From the NCBI RefSeq assembly GCF_001431415.1, contig NZ_LDJI01000019.1, positions 124,001-188,000 of the forward strand: a DNA stretch of 64,000 nucleotides, in the 5' to 3' direction. The stretch comes from Stenotrophomonas humi. GTDB taxonomy: Bacteria > Pseudomonadota > Gammaproteobacteria > Xanthomonadales > Xanthomonadaceae. Position 1 is the first letter of the stretch, and every line of letters begins with the position of its first letter. Position numbers and translations under genes: made by a program. A model generated the notes under the pieces. The model had not been told where the DNA came from. It did not search any database and saw nothing but the letters and a program-made list of their open reading frames with translations. Below, one piece after another: positions 1 through 8,848 of this stretch.

Positions 1-87
1 TACGACGTTGGCCAGCTGCCGGGCATCTATGAAGCCATGCGTTCGCTGATCGTCGACGCCGAACACAACTACCCCCTGGCGGCCTGA
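1..87 (+). CDS. C-terminal fragment of an unknown protein (cut by window edge)
   Basis: An open frame enters at base 1 and gives 28 residues ending in NYPLAA before TGA at 85-87. It contains acidic and hydrophobic residues typical of a real coding end, but it is too short to assign. It lies on the same strand as the integrase module further right and probably belongs to the integrated element. No function can be given. Confidence 0.4.
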   Translation, partial: YDVGQLPGIYEAMRSLIVDAEHNYPLAA

Positions 88-200
88 CCATGGCCACCAG
101 CATGCCCACCGCACACAGCAGCTACGTGCTGCCCCAGCACCACCGGAACCGGACTGCAGCGACGGTGCGCCGCATTGGAGGAAGCAGCATGAGCAACTGC

Positions 201-974
201 TCAGCGCGCCCTCTTTATCAACGACTCTTCGTGATCATACGTACTCAGGTGGGAGCCGGTGAACTTGGCGAAGTTCCTAGCCGCCGCAATGCTGTGAGCC
301 AGCAAGCTGAGCAGGGAAGTTCGAAGGAGCATGTAGTCATTGAAGCCGTTTGCGTTCTTAGGAATCACCACTTCTGTCGCGGAATCAGCTTTGGGAACGC
401 GTCCAGCTGCTCTCTTGGCGGCAACTCCAATGGTCTTCCACAAACCAATCAGTTGGGCGACCTGTTCGCCGAGTCCTTGCTCGAGACAATGAAGGCGATC
501 CAGAGCGCTCTCGGCGGCTGGCAAGCAGGGGTGCGAAAGCTCTGCAAAAATCCAGTTGAGCTCTTCTCGCCCAATAACGGTTCCATCGGGCGCAATAGTT
601 GCTTCGTCCAAAGTCTCGATGATCGACCCAAGCCTTACAGGGAGCATTGCGATTTCCGAATGGAGCAGGCTGCCAAGAATTTGGGCCGTCATCCGTCGCT
701 GGTTGATCGTCTCTTCGTGCTGTCGCTCAGCAATAATTTTCGCCTCTTCAGCAATCCTTGCCGAGTCCTTGGCGATCTCTGCAGACAACAAGGTGATTTT
801 CGCCGTATCGGAAGCAATATCGGCGGCGCGATTCGAGGTCAACCAGCTGCGAGCTGCTACAACCACGGTAGCGATACCAACGAACGCGCCAACAAGCACC
901 GCCCAAGCGTCCCACCAAACCACGCACGTCTCGCTAAGCAACCAACACTGGCTCACGCCATCCAACATGCTCAT
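201..974 (-). CDS. Hypothetical single-pass membrane protein with coiled coil
   Basis: I do not recognise this 257-residue protein. The start chosen is the ATG at 974, which has an AGGGGG ribosome-binding site eight bases upstream; the frame stays open further upstream, but that part overlaps the gene at 1057. One clear transmembrane segment lies at about residues 23-41. A charged, alanine-rich helix at about 48-88 looks like a coiled coil, and a mostly helical soluble part follows. The N-terminal anchor plus coiled coil resembles small inner-membrane sensor or scaffold proteins, but that is only a resemblance. GC content looks lower than in the core genes, consistent with acquired DNA. It is transcribed opposite to the integrase module, as cargo genes often are. 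Confidence 0.65.
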   Translation of the reverse strand: MSMLDGVSQCWLLSETCVVWWDAWAVLVGAFVGIATVVVAARSWLTSNRAADIASDTAKITLLSAEIAKDSARIAEEAKIIAERQHEETINQRRMTAQILGSLLHSEIAMLPVRLGSIIETLDEATIAPDGTVIGREELNWIFAELSHPCLPAAESALDRLHCLEQGLGEQVAQLIGLWKTIGVAAKRAAGRVPKADSATEVVIPKNANGFNDYMLLRTSLLSLLAHSIAAARNFAKFTGSHLSTYDHEESLIKRAR

Positions 975-1056
975 TCCCTGATCCCCCTGTGGATTGGGCG
1001 GCATTCTGCCATGCGTGCGAAAAATCCTCTCGCCGCCCGCCCGCAGGGGGTGAAGG

Positions 1057-1263
1057 ATGTCTGATGTGCAACTCGCTGTCCGAGAAGCCGTCACGGCTAT
1101 CTACCTCAGCGATTCCAGCGATTACCTGCCAGCGCTCTACAGCGTCGTGCAGGCACTAGACCCTGAGATGGCCGCGCTGATGGATTCGGATATGGACGCC
1201 GCTCTTGCACTCGCTGCGCCTGATCTGGTTGCGGACAGCCCGCAGGAGGCGAGCGATGCATAA
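1057..1263 (+). CDS. Small acidic hypothetical protein
   Basis: A 68-residue acidic protein with a GGGGGTGAAGG ribosome-binding site just before its ATG. The sequence is rich in Ala, Asp and Leu and predicted mostly helical, with no membrane segment or known motif. It is divergent from the membrane protein at 201-974, with an 82-base gap between the two start codons. It is probably an accessory gene of the integrated element. Function unknown. Confidence 0.55.
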   Translation: MSDVQLAVREAVTAIYLSDSSDYLPALYSVVQALDPEMAALMDSDMDAALALAAPDLVADSPQEASDA

Positions 1264-1267
1264 ATAC

Positions 1268-1492
1268 TCAGGCAATCCCTTCAGCAGCATCCATCATTCT
1301 GCGCGCTGCAGCCCGCGCAGCGCTGATACCAGCGGCGAGCGCTTCGTCCTGAGTGCTGTATTCCCCAGAAGCCTCAACCATCGCCAGCACTCGGGCCTCA
1401 TAGCCAAGGTGGACATAGCCTGTTGCTGTGTACGGCCCAGAGCCGTTCCGAATGGCAATCAGGCGGCACGGACCCTCGAAATGTTGAGCCAT
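1268..1492 (-). CDS. Small hypothetical protein of the integrated element
   Basis: This 74-residue protein starts at the ATG at 1492, which is preceded by a GGGGAAGGGG ribosome-binding site; two in-frame ATGs further upstream lack one. The N-terminal half looks like a small beta domain (pattern YTATGYVHLGYEAR), followed by an alanine-rich helix ending RRMMDAAEG. Nothing identifies a family. It converges on the plus-strand gene ending at 1263, only four bases away. Confidence 0.5.
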   Translation of the reverse strand: MAQHFEGPCRLIAIRNGSGPYTATGYVHLGYEARVLAMVEASGEYSTQDEALAAGISAARAAARRMMDAAEGIA

Positions 1493-1597
1493 TCCCCTTC
1501 CCCTGAGTCGCCTGATGTAACGCATGTTTACGACTTTGAACTGCAGCATGCAAGCCCACCACCCCTGCCCTCTTTTAGGGGAGGCGCGATGGATGAT

Positions 1598-1822
1598 TTA
1601 GAACTGAAGGGAACCGTCGTCACCAACCCCAGTAACGGACTCCACTTGCCTTTCGATAAAGCCGGCTGCCTCGTTATAGGACTCGAAGGAGAGCCCAGTG
1701 TAGTAATGAGGACGCACAGCTGCGCGCGCGAAATGTCGGGCGACGATCAAAACACTAATGCTGCCGATCAGATCAGCTTCGACACATCCGTGAAGCTCCC
1801 AACCGCCGACGTATCTGAACAT
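1598..1822 (-). CDS. Small hypothetical protein of the integrated element
   Basis: This 74-residue frame starts at the ATG at 1822 and has balanced composition: a mix of aromatic, charged and hydrophobic residues without the arginine bias of shadow frames. The ribosome-binding site is weak (GGG close to the start), so the exact start is uncertain. No known domain is visible. It shares its orientation with the gene at 1268-1492 and may be co-transcribed with it. Confidence 0.45.
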   Translation of the reverse strand: MFRYVGGWELHGCVEADLIGSISVLIVARHFARAAVRPHYYTGLSFESYNEAAGFIERQVESVTGVGDDGSLQF

Positions 1823-1891
1823 CGCCCATGTCCATCAATCTCTGATTGCGAGAGATTCATCGAGCGGAATTGTGCTGTCAAGCAACGAGGT

Positions 1892-2152
1892 ATGAAGGTT
1901 GCTGCAGTAGCAACGCCGTGCCGCATGAGCACCAGCGGAGGCGTCGACCACGTCGCCCTCGGACACAGTCTCGCCCGCAAGGTCGGCGTGAATCTGGACA
2001 AGGCCCGTCCCAAGACCCGGCGCATGTGGGAGGCGCGCGGCCTGGCCGTGATTGCCCTATCGCGCGGCGACCTCACTGAGGCTCAGAAGATCATGCGGCC
2101 ATTCAATCGCAACAGCGGCGCCCGGAAGGTGCTGGAAGGAGAGACGGCATGA
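1892..2152 (+). CDS. Small phage-type protein upstream of the excisionase
   Basis: An 86-residue frame whose last four bases overlap the next gene (ATGA at 2149-2152), the usual sign of translational coupling. An alternative ATG at 1925 would give 75 residues; neither start has a well-spaced ribosome-binding site. The part after residue 12 is basic and helical (KARPKTRRMWEARG and later EAQKIMRPFNR), which could bind nucleic acid. Its position directly before the excisionase and integrase suggests a role in element maintenance or excision, but this is inferred from position only. The frame stays open far upstream to 1205, but that extension covers a better gene on the other strand. Confidence 0.5.
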   Translation: MKVAAVATPCRMSTSGGVDHVALGHSLARKVGVNLDKARPKTRRMWEARGLAVIALSRGDLTEAQKIMRPFNRNSGARKVLEGETA

Positions 2153-2346
2153 AGCTCATGCTGGTCCACAAGTGGGCCGAGAAGTACTTCGATGAAGACA
2201 GCCGGCCAGATGCTCAGCTGCTGGGACGCTGGTGTCGCAATGGGAAAATCCCAGCGACCAAGGTCGTCGGCCAGTGGTACGTCGATGAGCATGCCTGGTT
2301 GGCCGGTGGCGACGACTTGGTCGCCAGCGTCTTGGCGGCGGCGTAA
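2149..2346 (+). CDS. Excisionase-like winged-helix DNA-binding protein
   Basis: A 65-residue protein with the helix-turn-helix/wing pattern of small phage excisionases (AlpA/Xis type): LLGRWCRNGKIPATKVVGQW at about residues 24-43, then a short hydrophobic tail. Such proteins bend att-site DNA and steer the integrase towards excision. The gene overlaps its upstream neighbour by four bases and ends six bases before the integrase, the standard xis-int arrangement. Family assignment rests on the motif and position; a small transcriptional regulator is the alternative. Confidence 0.65.
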   Translation: MKLMLVHKWAEKYFDEDSRPDAQLLGRWCRNGKIPATKVVGQWYVDEHAWLAGGDDLVASVLAAA

Positions 2347-2352
2347 CTTGCC

Positions 2353-3450
2353 ATGATGGGACGTGCCCGCAAACCAAGCCGCCGCGACTGGCCTGCCAAT
2401 CTGTACCCCAATCGAGATGGGTACAAATACCGGCATCCAATCACCCGCAAAGAGCACTTCATGGGCAAGGACAAGGCCAAGGCCTTTGCTGCAGCCAAGA
2501 AGCTCAACGCGCTGTTGATACCGGGCAATGACCTGGTCGGCCGAGTACTGACGCCGGGCGAGACTGTGGCTGACGCCATCAAGGTGTTTCGCGCGGATGA
2601 CATCCCCGGTCGCAAGTGGGCACCAAAGACGGCCGAGGTGTACGAGAGCGTAATCAGGCGCATCGAGGCCGGCCTGGGCGCAACGCCGGTTGCCGAAGTG
2701 ACAGTGAAAGCATGCGCCACTTTCATTCGCGAGGTGACCGAGTCGGAGCGCGCACGCCAGCAGTTCCGGCTGGTGCTCGGCTGGATTCTGGCCTGCGCCG
2801 TCGAAGAAGGATGGATCGACACCAACCCTGCCCTAGCCACCCGTAAGTTCTCCCACACCCGCAAGCGCGAGCGTCTGACCATTGATGACTTCCGGAAGAT
2901 CTGGGATGCGGCACCGCAGTGGGTGCGCAACGCCATGGATCTGTCGCTGCTGACCTTGCTCCGCCGCGATGACGTGGTCAGCGCCAGGTTCTCCGACGTG
3001 CACGATGGCTCGCTATGGGTGATCCCCGCCAAGACGGAGGGCTCCACAAACATTCGCCTGAAAATTGCCGTGGCCGGGCCGCTGGCTGAGCTACTCGCCC
3101 AGTGCCGGGACTCGGTAGCCTCCCCGTTCCTGATTCACCGACTGCCGGAGAAGGCGCGCCCCAGCAACATGCGGGCAAAGGACCGAGAGCACCACACCCA
3201 AGTGCTGCCGGAGCAACTGTCCCGAGCGTTCGCCACAGCGCGCGATGCCGCCGGCATCGACGCCGACAACCCGCCGACCTTCCACGAGATCCGCAGCTTA
3301 GGCGGCGCACTGTTGAAAGAAGGCGGCTGGACGAACGAGCAGATCCAAGCACTCATGGGCCACAGCAATGTGGCCATGACGGAGCATTATTTGGGGGGCC
3401 ATGAAGCGCCATGGCAACCGGTTAACACCGGAATCGCGTTGCCTCGATAG
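2353..3450 (+). CDS. int: Tyrosine recombinase (phage/island integrase)
   Basis: This 365-residue site-specific recombinase of the lambda-Int type would cut and rejoin the element's attachment sites. An N-terminal arm-binding region comes first, then a core-binding helical domain at about residues 70-165 and the catalytic domain from about 175. The catalytic residues can be read: Arg204 (LLRRDD), Lys227, His311 and Arg314 (HEIRS), His337 (GHSNV) and the nucleophile Tyr346 (TEHY). The set is complete, so the enzyme is probably active. It ends 83 bases before the 3' end of tRNA-Pro and points towards it, the classic layout of an element integrated into a tRNA gene. No strong ribosome-binding site precedes the ATG; coupling to the excisionase gene is likely. 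Confidence 0.93.
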   Translation: MMGRARKPSRRDWPANLYPNRDGYKYRHPITRKEHFMGKDKAKAFAAAKKLNALLIPGNDLVGRVLTPGETVADAIKVFRADDIPGRKWAPKTAEVYESVIRRIEAGLGATPVAEVTVKACATFIREVTESERARQQFRLVLGWILACAVEEGWIDTNPALATRKFSHTRKRERLTIDDFRKIWDAAPQWVRNAMDLSLLTLLRRDDVVSARFSDVHDGSLWVIPAKTEGSTNIRLKIAVAGPLAELLAQCRDSVASPFLIHRLPEKARPSNMRAKDREHHTQVLPEQLSRAFATARDAAGIDADNPPTFHEIRSLGGALLKEGGWTNEQIQALMGHSNVAMTEHYLGGHEAPWQPVNTGIALPR

Positions 3451-3476
3451 GGTGCAATTAGGGTGAGAATAGGGTG
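3448..3476 (+). repeat. Three tandem TAGGGTG boxes, 11-base period (candidate integrase arm sites)
   Basis: TAGGGTG occurs at 3448-3454, 3459-3465 and 3470-3476, each pair separated by four bases, so the boxes sit on one face of the helix. The first includes the integrase stop codon. They lie between the integrase gene and the tRNA-Pro 3' end. Arm-type sites of tyrosine recombinases are expected there, so this is the likely role (inference). Confidence 0.5.
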
Positions 3477-3481
3477 CACAA

Positions 3482-3516
3482 CGAAAAAGGGCCCGCACGA
3501 TGAAGTGCAAGCCCTT
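3482..3516 (-). terminator. Intrinsic terminator downstream of tRNA-Pro
   Basis: Read on the minus strand, AAGGGC and an inner GCAC pair with GTGC and GCCCTT around a TTCATC loop, and the hairpin runs into TTTTTCG. It lies 17 bases past the tRNA-Pro CCA end. If the att core is in the tRNA, this terminator belongs to the inserted element and replaces the original one. Confidence 0.6.
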
Positions 3517-3533
3517 GATCTAAAAACAGTAGT

Positions 3534-3610
3534 TGGTCGGGACGGCCGGATTTGAACCGACGACCCTCTGCCCCCCAGGCAGATGCGCTACCAGGCTGCG
3601 CTACGCCCCG
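3534..3610 (-). tRNA. tRNA-Pro (anticodon GGG); probable attachment site
   Basis: A 77-base cloverleaf on the minus strand: acceptor CGGGGCG pairs with CGTCCCG, the anticodon loop is CTGGGGG, the T arm contains TTCAAAT, and CCA is encoded (revcomp of 3534-3536). The integrase gene sits just past its 3' end, so the 3' half is the likely att core, restored by the element on insertion. The matching second att copy is not seen in the window and should lie to the left. Confidence 0.95.
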
Positions 3611-3671
3611 ATCGTTACTGCTTCACCTTGCGGCGAGCCGGCGATTATACCGGCTTTGAATCAAAAATGGT

Positions 3672-4028
3672 TCAGCGACGCAGCAATTGAAGCACTTCTT
3701 CCAGTTCCATCCGCACTTGCTTGATGATCTGGTTGCTCAATGCCGATTCCTGCTTGGCACCGTCACCTTCCAGTCGCAGGCGCGCGCCGCCGATGGTGTA
3801 ACCCTGCTCGTACAGCAGGCCGCGGATCTGCCGCACCATCAGCACATCGTGGCGCTGATAGTAGCGGCGATTGCCACGGCGCTTGCCCGGTTCCAGGCTG
3901 GGAAACTCGGTCTCCCAATAGCGCAGCACATGCGGCTTGACGTCGCACAACTCGCTGACCTCACCAATGGTGAAGTAGCGCTTGGCCGGAATCGGCGGAA
4001 GTTCGCGGTTACTGCCCGGATCCAGCAT
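3672..4028 (-). CDS. MerR-family transcriptional regulator
   Basis: This 118-residue protein has the MerR winged helix-turn-helix at about residues 17-85: [11 protein letters not shown], then [14 protein letters not shown] and the [11 protein letters not shown] helix. A short C-terminal helix (about 95-118) probably dimerises it. The tail lacks a cysteine-rich metal site or a long effector domain, so it is a minimal MerR protein with no obvious ligand. It overlaps the end of ihfA by 20 bases and is probably translated from the same transcript. This ihfA-merR pairing is common in gammaproteobacteria and the target genes are not evident from sequence. Confidence 0.88.
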   Translation of the reverse strand: MLDPGSNRELPPIPAKRYFTIGEVSELCDVKPHVLRYWETEFPSLEPGKRRGNRRYYQRHDVLMVRQIRGLLYEQGYTIGGARLRLEGDGAKQESALSNQIIKQVRMELEEVLQLLRR

Positions 4029-4308
4029 ATGCCTCTACCCTTTCCTTGAGCTTCTGGCCCGGACGGAAGGTCACTACCGTACGAGCGGAAATCGGAATTT
4101 CCTCGCCGGTCTTGGGATTGCGGCCCGGGCGCTGGTTCTTGCGCCGCAGGTCGAAATTGCCAAAGCCGGACAGCTTCACCTGACGTCCCTGTTCCAATGC
4201 GTCACGCAGCACATCGAAGAATGCGTCGACAAACTCCTTGGCCTCACGTTTGTTCAGACCGACTTCGTCGAACAGACGATCCGCCATCTCCGCCTTTGTC
4301 AATGCCAT
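4009..4308 (-). CDS. ihfA: Integration host factor subunit alpha
   Basis: The 99-residue alpha subunit of IHF, which pairs with IhfB to bend DNA sharply in recombination, replication and transcription. The HU/IHF fold is clear: N-terminal helices beginning [13 protein letters not shown], the FGNF turn near residue 50, and the DNA-gripping beta arm with RNPKTGE and the intercalating proline in EEIPI. It follows pheT by 21 bases, the same order as in E. coli (pheST-ihfA). IHF is also a usual host partner of phage integrases such as the one at 2353. Confidence 0.97.
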   Translation of the reverse strand: MALTKAEMADRLFDEVGLNKREAKEFVDAFFDVLRDALEQGRQVKLSGFGNFDLRRKNQRPGRNPKTGEEIPISARTVVTFRPGQKLKERVEAYAGSGQ

Positions 4309-4329
4309 GCCAGCTCCCTGTGTGCCGCC

Positions 4330-6711
4330 TCAACCACGGATCTTTGCGCCGTGCCCGCGATCAATGGCAGCCACCACCTCGGTGACCACGGCCTCGATGT
4401 CGCGATCCGTGAGAGTGCGCGATTTGTCCTGCAGAATCAAGCCCATAGCCAAGCTCTTGAAACCCGGTTCCACACCCTGTCCGACGTAACGGTCAAACAG
4501 CACCACCTCGCGCAACAGCTCGCCGGCTGCCTGGCGGATGGTCGCCGCAAGGTCGGCCCAACTGACCGATTCAGCTACGGCAACCGCCAGGTCACGACGC
4601 ACCGCAGGGAACCGCGAAAGCTCGGCCGAGCGCGGCAGTTCACGTGTCGCCAGCGGCTCCAGATCCAGCTCGAACCCCAGCACGTCCACGTCGATTTCCA
4701 TCGCCTTGCCGACACGCGGATGCACCTGGCCGATCCAGCCGATGCACTGGCCATCACGCCAGATGTCAGCGGAACGGGCCGGATGTGCATACGGGCGCTG
4801 CGAGGCACGGAATTCCAGCGCGGCGCCGGAAGCGGCGGCCAGCGATTCCAGGTCGCCCTTCAGATCATGGAAATCCACCTTGCGCGCCTTATCGCCCCAC
4901 TGCAGCGCAGCGGCATCGCCACATACGGCGGCAGCGATACGCACCGTCTCCTGCGGTGCCGGCTTGCCCTCGCCTGCAGTCTGCGCGAACACGCGGCCCA
5001 CCTCGAACAAACGCACACGCCCCGCCTGACGGGCTACGTTGCGGCCCAGCGTTGCGACCAGCCCCGGCAGCAGCAGCGGGCGCATCACCGCCAGCTCGGC
5101 CGACAGCGGGTTGGCCAGCGGCACCAGACCTTCATCCTGACTCCACTGCGCAAGCAGTTGCGCGTCAACAAAGGCGAAGTTGATGGTTTCCAGCATGTCG
5201 CGCGCCACCAGCTGGCGACGCACGGACAGATCGTCCAGACGCGTCTCGCTCGGCATGGCAATGCGTGCAGCGCCGCCCGGCAGCGTGGTCGGGATCTTGT
5301 CGTAGCCGTGAATGCGGGCCAGCTCTTCGATCAGATCTTCTTCGATGGCGATATCAAAGCGGCTGCTCGGACCGGTCACCGTCCAGCCATCAGCGACGGC
5401 CTCCACCTTCATGCCTAGCGCGCGCAGGATGCGCTCAACTTCGGCGTCTTCAATCTGGATGCCCAGCACGCGCAGGATCCGCGCGCGACGCAGGGTGATG
5501 GCAGCAGCCACCGGCAGGTCGGCTTCGCGCACGGCTTCGGTAACCGGCGCCGGCGTGCCGCCTGCCAGGTCCAGCACCAAGCGCGTTGCATATTCGATGG
5601 CCGTACGCGGCAGCTGCGGATCAACACCGCGCTCAAAACGATGGCCGGCGTCGGTATGCAGGCCCAGCTTGCGGCCACGGCCCATGATGGCGGCCGGCGC
5701 GAAATGCGCGGCCTCCAGAAATACGTTCTTCGTTGCATCGGTCACGCGGGTGTCAAAGCCACCCATCAGGCCGGCCAGGCCCACCGGGCGATCCGCATCG
5801 GTCACCACGAGGAAACTGTCGTCCAGCGCAGCGTCACGACCGTCGAGCAGCTTGAGTGTTTCACCCGCGCGCGAACGGCGCACCGCGACACTGCCCTTGA
5901 GCGTATCCAGATCGTATGCGTGCATTGGCTGGCCCAGCTCCAACATCACGTACTGGGTGATATCCACCAGCAGCGACACCGGACGCACACCACTGCGACG
6001 CAGACGCTCAGCCATCCACAGCGGCGTACGCGCGGACGTGTTCACGCCTTCGATCACGCGACCGAGATAGCGCGGCGCTTCAGCACCGGCATCCAGCTGG
6101 ATCGACAATTCGCGGGAGCCCTGCGCCGTCACGGCTTCTGCGGCAAACGGCAGCACCGCGCTGTGGGTGGCTGCCGCCACGTCGAAGGCGATGCCGCGCA
6201 CGCTGAAGCAATCCGCGCGATTGGGGGTCAATTTGATCTCGATGCTGGCATCAGGCAGGCCGAGATACTCCACCAACGACATGCCAACGGCGGCATCGTC
6301 CGGCAGCTCCAGCAGGCCGGAGGCATCGCTGTCCAGGCCCAGCTCCTTGGCCGAACACAACATGCCATTGGACTCCACACCACGCAGCTTGGCCGGCTTG
6401 ATCTTCAGCTCACCGATCTGCGCACCGACCATCGCCAGCGGCGCGATCAACCCAACGCGCGCATTCGGCGCACCGCAGACAATCTGCAGCAGCTCGCCCT
6501 GCCCCGCATCGACCTTGCAGACCTGCAGGCGGTCAGCTTCCGGGTGGCGCTCGGCCTGGACAATGCGCGCAACCACCACGTGATCCAGACCAACACCCAG
6601 TGCCGTGACTTCCTCGACCTCCAGGCCAATGGCGGTCAACACCGCGCTCAACTCATCGCGCGAAACGTTGGTGGGAACGTGGCTACGCAGCCAGCTTTCG
6701 GAGAATTTCAT
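4330..6711 (-). CDS. pheT: Phenylalanyl-tRNA synthetase beta subunit
   Basis: This 793-residue beta subunit of the alpha2-beta2 PheRS carries tRNA binding and editing. In order: an EMAP-type tRNA-binding domain at about residues 40-150 (VVVARIV, then RLQVCKV), the B3/B4 editing region at about 200-400, the B5 domain, a catalytic-like core, and the FDX-ACB anticodon-binding domain in the last 95 residues (SRFPAVRRDLAV near its start). Length is normal (E. coli 795). It follows pheS by 86 bases and is surely co-transcribed with it. The start at 6711 begins MKFSESWLR as in homologues. Confidence 0.98.
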   Translation of the reverse strand: MKFSESWLRSHVPTNVSRDELSAVLTAIGLEVEEVTALGVGLDHVVVARIVQAERHPEADRLQVCKVDAGQGELLQIVCGAPNARVGLIAPLAMVGAQIGELKIKPAKLRGVESNGMLCSAKELGLDSDASGLLELPDDAAVGMSLVEYLGLPDASIEIKLTPNRADCFSVRGIAFDVAAATHSAVLPFAAEAVTAQGSRELSIQLDAGAEAPRYLGRVIEGVNTSARTPLWMAERLRRSGVRPVSLLVDITQYVMLELGQPMHAYDLDTLKGSVAVRRSRAGETLKLLDGRDAALDDSFLVVTDADRPVGLAGLMGGFDTRVTDATKNVFLEAAHFAPAAIMGRGRKLGLHTDAGHRFERGVDPQLPRTAIEYATRLVLDLAGGTPAPVTEAVREADLPVAAAITLRRARILRVLGIQIEDAEVERILRALGMKVEAVADGWTVTGPSSRFDIAIEEDLIEELARIHGYDKIPTTLPGGAARIAMPSETRLDDLSVRRQLVARDMLETINFAFVDAQLLAQWSQDEGLVPLANPLSAELAVMRPLLLPGLVATLGRNVARQAGRVRLFEVGRVFAQTAGEGKPAPQETVRIAAAVCGDAAALQWGDKARKVDFHDLKGDLESLAAASGAALEFRASQRPYAHPARSADIWRDGQCIGWIGQVHPRVGKAMEIDVDVLGFELDLEPLATRELPRSAELSRFPAVRRDLAVAVAESVSWADLAATIRQAAGELLREVVLFDRYVGQGVEPGFKSLAMGLILQDKSRTLTDRDIEAVVTEVVAAIDRGHGAKIRG

Positions 6712-6797
6712 CGTTTTCGATCCTGGTGGGCCGGCGCATGCGCCTGGCCTTTGTGGAGATACCGCAGCCGGGCATTAGCCGGCGCTACCGTCGGTGC

Positions 6798-7946
<1,149 letters not shown>

Positions 7947-7993
7947 TCACTTAGGCCGTTGCGCGTGAACGCCACAACCGCCATGGAAAGAAC

Positions 7994-8353
7994 TTATGCC
8001 GCCAGCGCGCCCTTGGCCTTCTCAGCCAGTGCGGCAAAACCTGCCGCGTCATGCACGGCGATGTCTGCCAGGACCTTACGGTCCAGGGTGATGCCAGCCT
8101 TGAGCATGCCATTCATGAAACGGCTGTAGCTCAAGCCGTTGATGCGGGCAGCCGCATTGATGCGGGTGATCCACAGCGAACGGAAATTGCGCTTCTTCTG
8201 CTTACGGCCAATGTAGGCGTACTGCTGTGCCTTGATGACTGCCTGCTTGGCAACGCGGAAAACCTTGCGACGGGCGTTGTAATAGCCCTTGGCGAGATCC
8301 AATACTTTCTTGTGGCGGCGGCGCGCCTGCACACCACGTTTTACTCGTGCCAT
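7994..8353 (-). CDS. rplT: 50S ribosomal protein L20
   Basis: The 119-residue L20 protein binds 23S rRNA early in large-subunit assembly. The basic N-terminal arm ([15 protein letters not shown]) and the globular end with the NGLSYSRFM motif are typical, and the length matches the family. It lies 10 bases after rpmI. In many bacteria L20 represses translation of the rpmI-rplT mRNA; the structured spacer upstream of rpmI is compatible with that, though not proof. Confidence 0.98.
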   Translation of the reverse strand: MARVKRGVQARRRHKKVLDLAKGYYNARRKVFRVAKQAVIKAQQYAYIGRKQKKRNFRSLWITRINAAARINGLSYSRFMNGMLKAGITLDRKVLADIAVHDAAGFAALAEKAKGALAA

Positions 8354-8363
8354 GGTTCAGTCC

Positions 8364-8561
8364 TCAGAGATAGGGAAGCATACGGTCAAGACGGCCTGCG
8401 TCTTCTGCGCGGACGTGATTCGTCTGACGCAGGTTACGCTTACGCTTGGTCGCTTTCTTCGTGAGGATGTGGCTACGGTTTGCGTGGCCGCACTTGTACT
8501 TGCCGGAGGCGGTCTTGCGGAAACGCTTGGCCGCCGCCCGGTTGGTCTTGATCTTGGGCAT
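8364..8561 (-). CDS. rpmI: 50S ribosomal protein L35
   Basis: The 65-residue L35 is a small, very basic large-subunit protein beginning [15 protein letters not shown], as in all homologues. It lies between infC and rplT, the universal order in this cluster. It is separated from infC by an unusually long spacer of 287 bases containing a candidate promoter and hairpins, so rpmI-rplT may be expressed independently of thrS-infC. Confidence 0.98.
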
Positions 8562-8690
8562 TGCTATGTCCTTGATGGTCTCTTTTCACTGACTGGGCGG
8601 TGGCTGCGCCACACTTTCCGTCCGTGCCCTTGTCTGTTTAAAGCCCACACTCCCGTTGGAGGCAGGCAGGTCCTGGGTAACACAAACAAC

Positions 8691-8707
8691 AATCCCGGCG
8701 AACCGGG
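8691..8707 (-). promoter_or_regulatory. Leader hairpin before rpmI
   Basis: On the minus strand GCCCGG, a TTCG tetraloop and CCGGG form a compact hairpin followed by the U-rich ATTGTTGTTTG. It lies just after the predicted start of the rpmI transcript. It could be a weak terminator or part of an L20-binding leader; I cannot decide from sequence alone. Confidence 0.4.
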
Positions 8708-8713
8708 CCGCCT

Positions 8714-8742
8714 ATTATGCCCATCGAACCAGCCACTTGCAA
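8714..8742 (-). promoter_or_regulatory. Predicted sigma70 promoter for rpmI-rplT
   Basis: Minus-strand -35 TTGCAA (8737-8742), a 17-base spacer and -10 CATAAT (8714-8719). These are exactly the same two hexamers and spacing as the promoter before tRNA-fMet at 33326-33354. It would give a leader of about 145 bases before rpmI. Confidence 0.55.
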
Positions 8743-8789
8743 TCGCAAGCGGCAATGGCCGCAACAGGCAGACTGGGCATGCAGACAGG

Positions 8790-8818
8790 GAGGTCAGCTC
8801 TCGCCCCTCCCTGTTCAG
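8790..8818 (-). terminator. Hairpin downstream of infC
   Basis: ACAGGGAGG and CCTCCCTGT form a nine-base stem about 30 bases past the infC stop codon. There is no clear T-tract, so it is a weak terminator or an RNA-stability/processing hairpin at the end of the thrS-infC message. Confidence 0.4.
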
Positions 8819-8848
8819 CTGGCAGGCGGCTTGACGCCACCTGACCGG

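Noticed and set aside
90..1064. Plus-strand frame of 324 codons over the membrane-protein gene
   Set aside because: It is antisense to the 201-974 gene, which has a clear membrane segment, coiled coil and ribosome-binding site; the plus-strand translation looks like noise.
1205..1891. Upstream extension of the plus-strand frame ending at 2152
   Set aside because: It would cover two small minus-strand genes with more natural composition, and has no ribosome-binding site; only the 3' part (from 1892 or 1925) looks coding.
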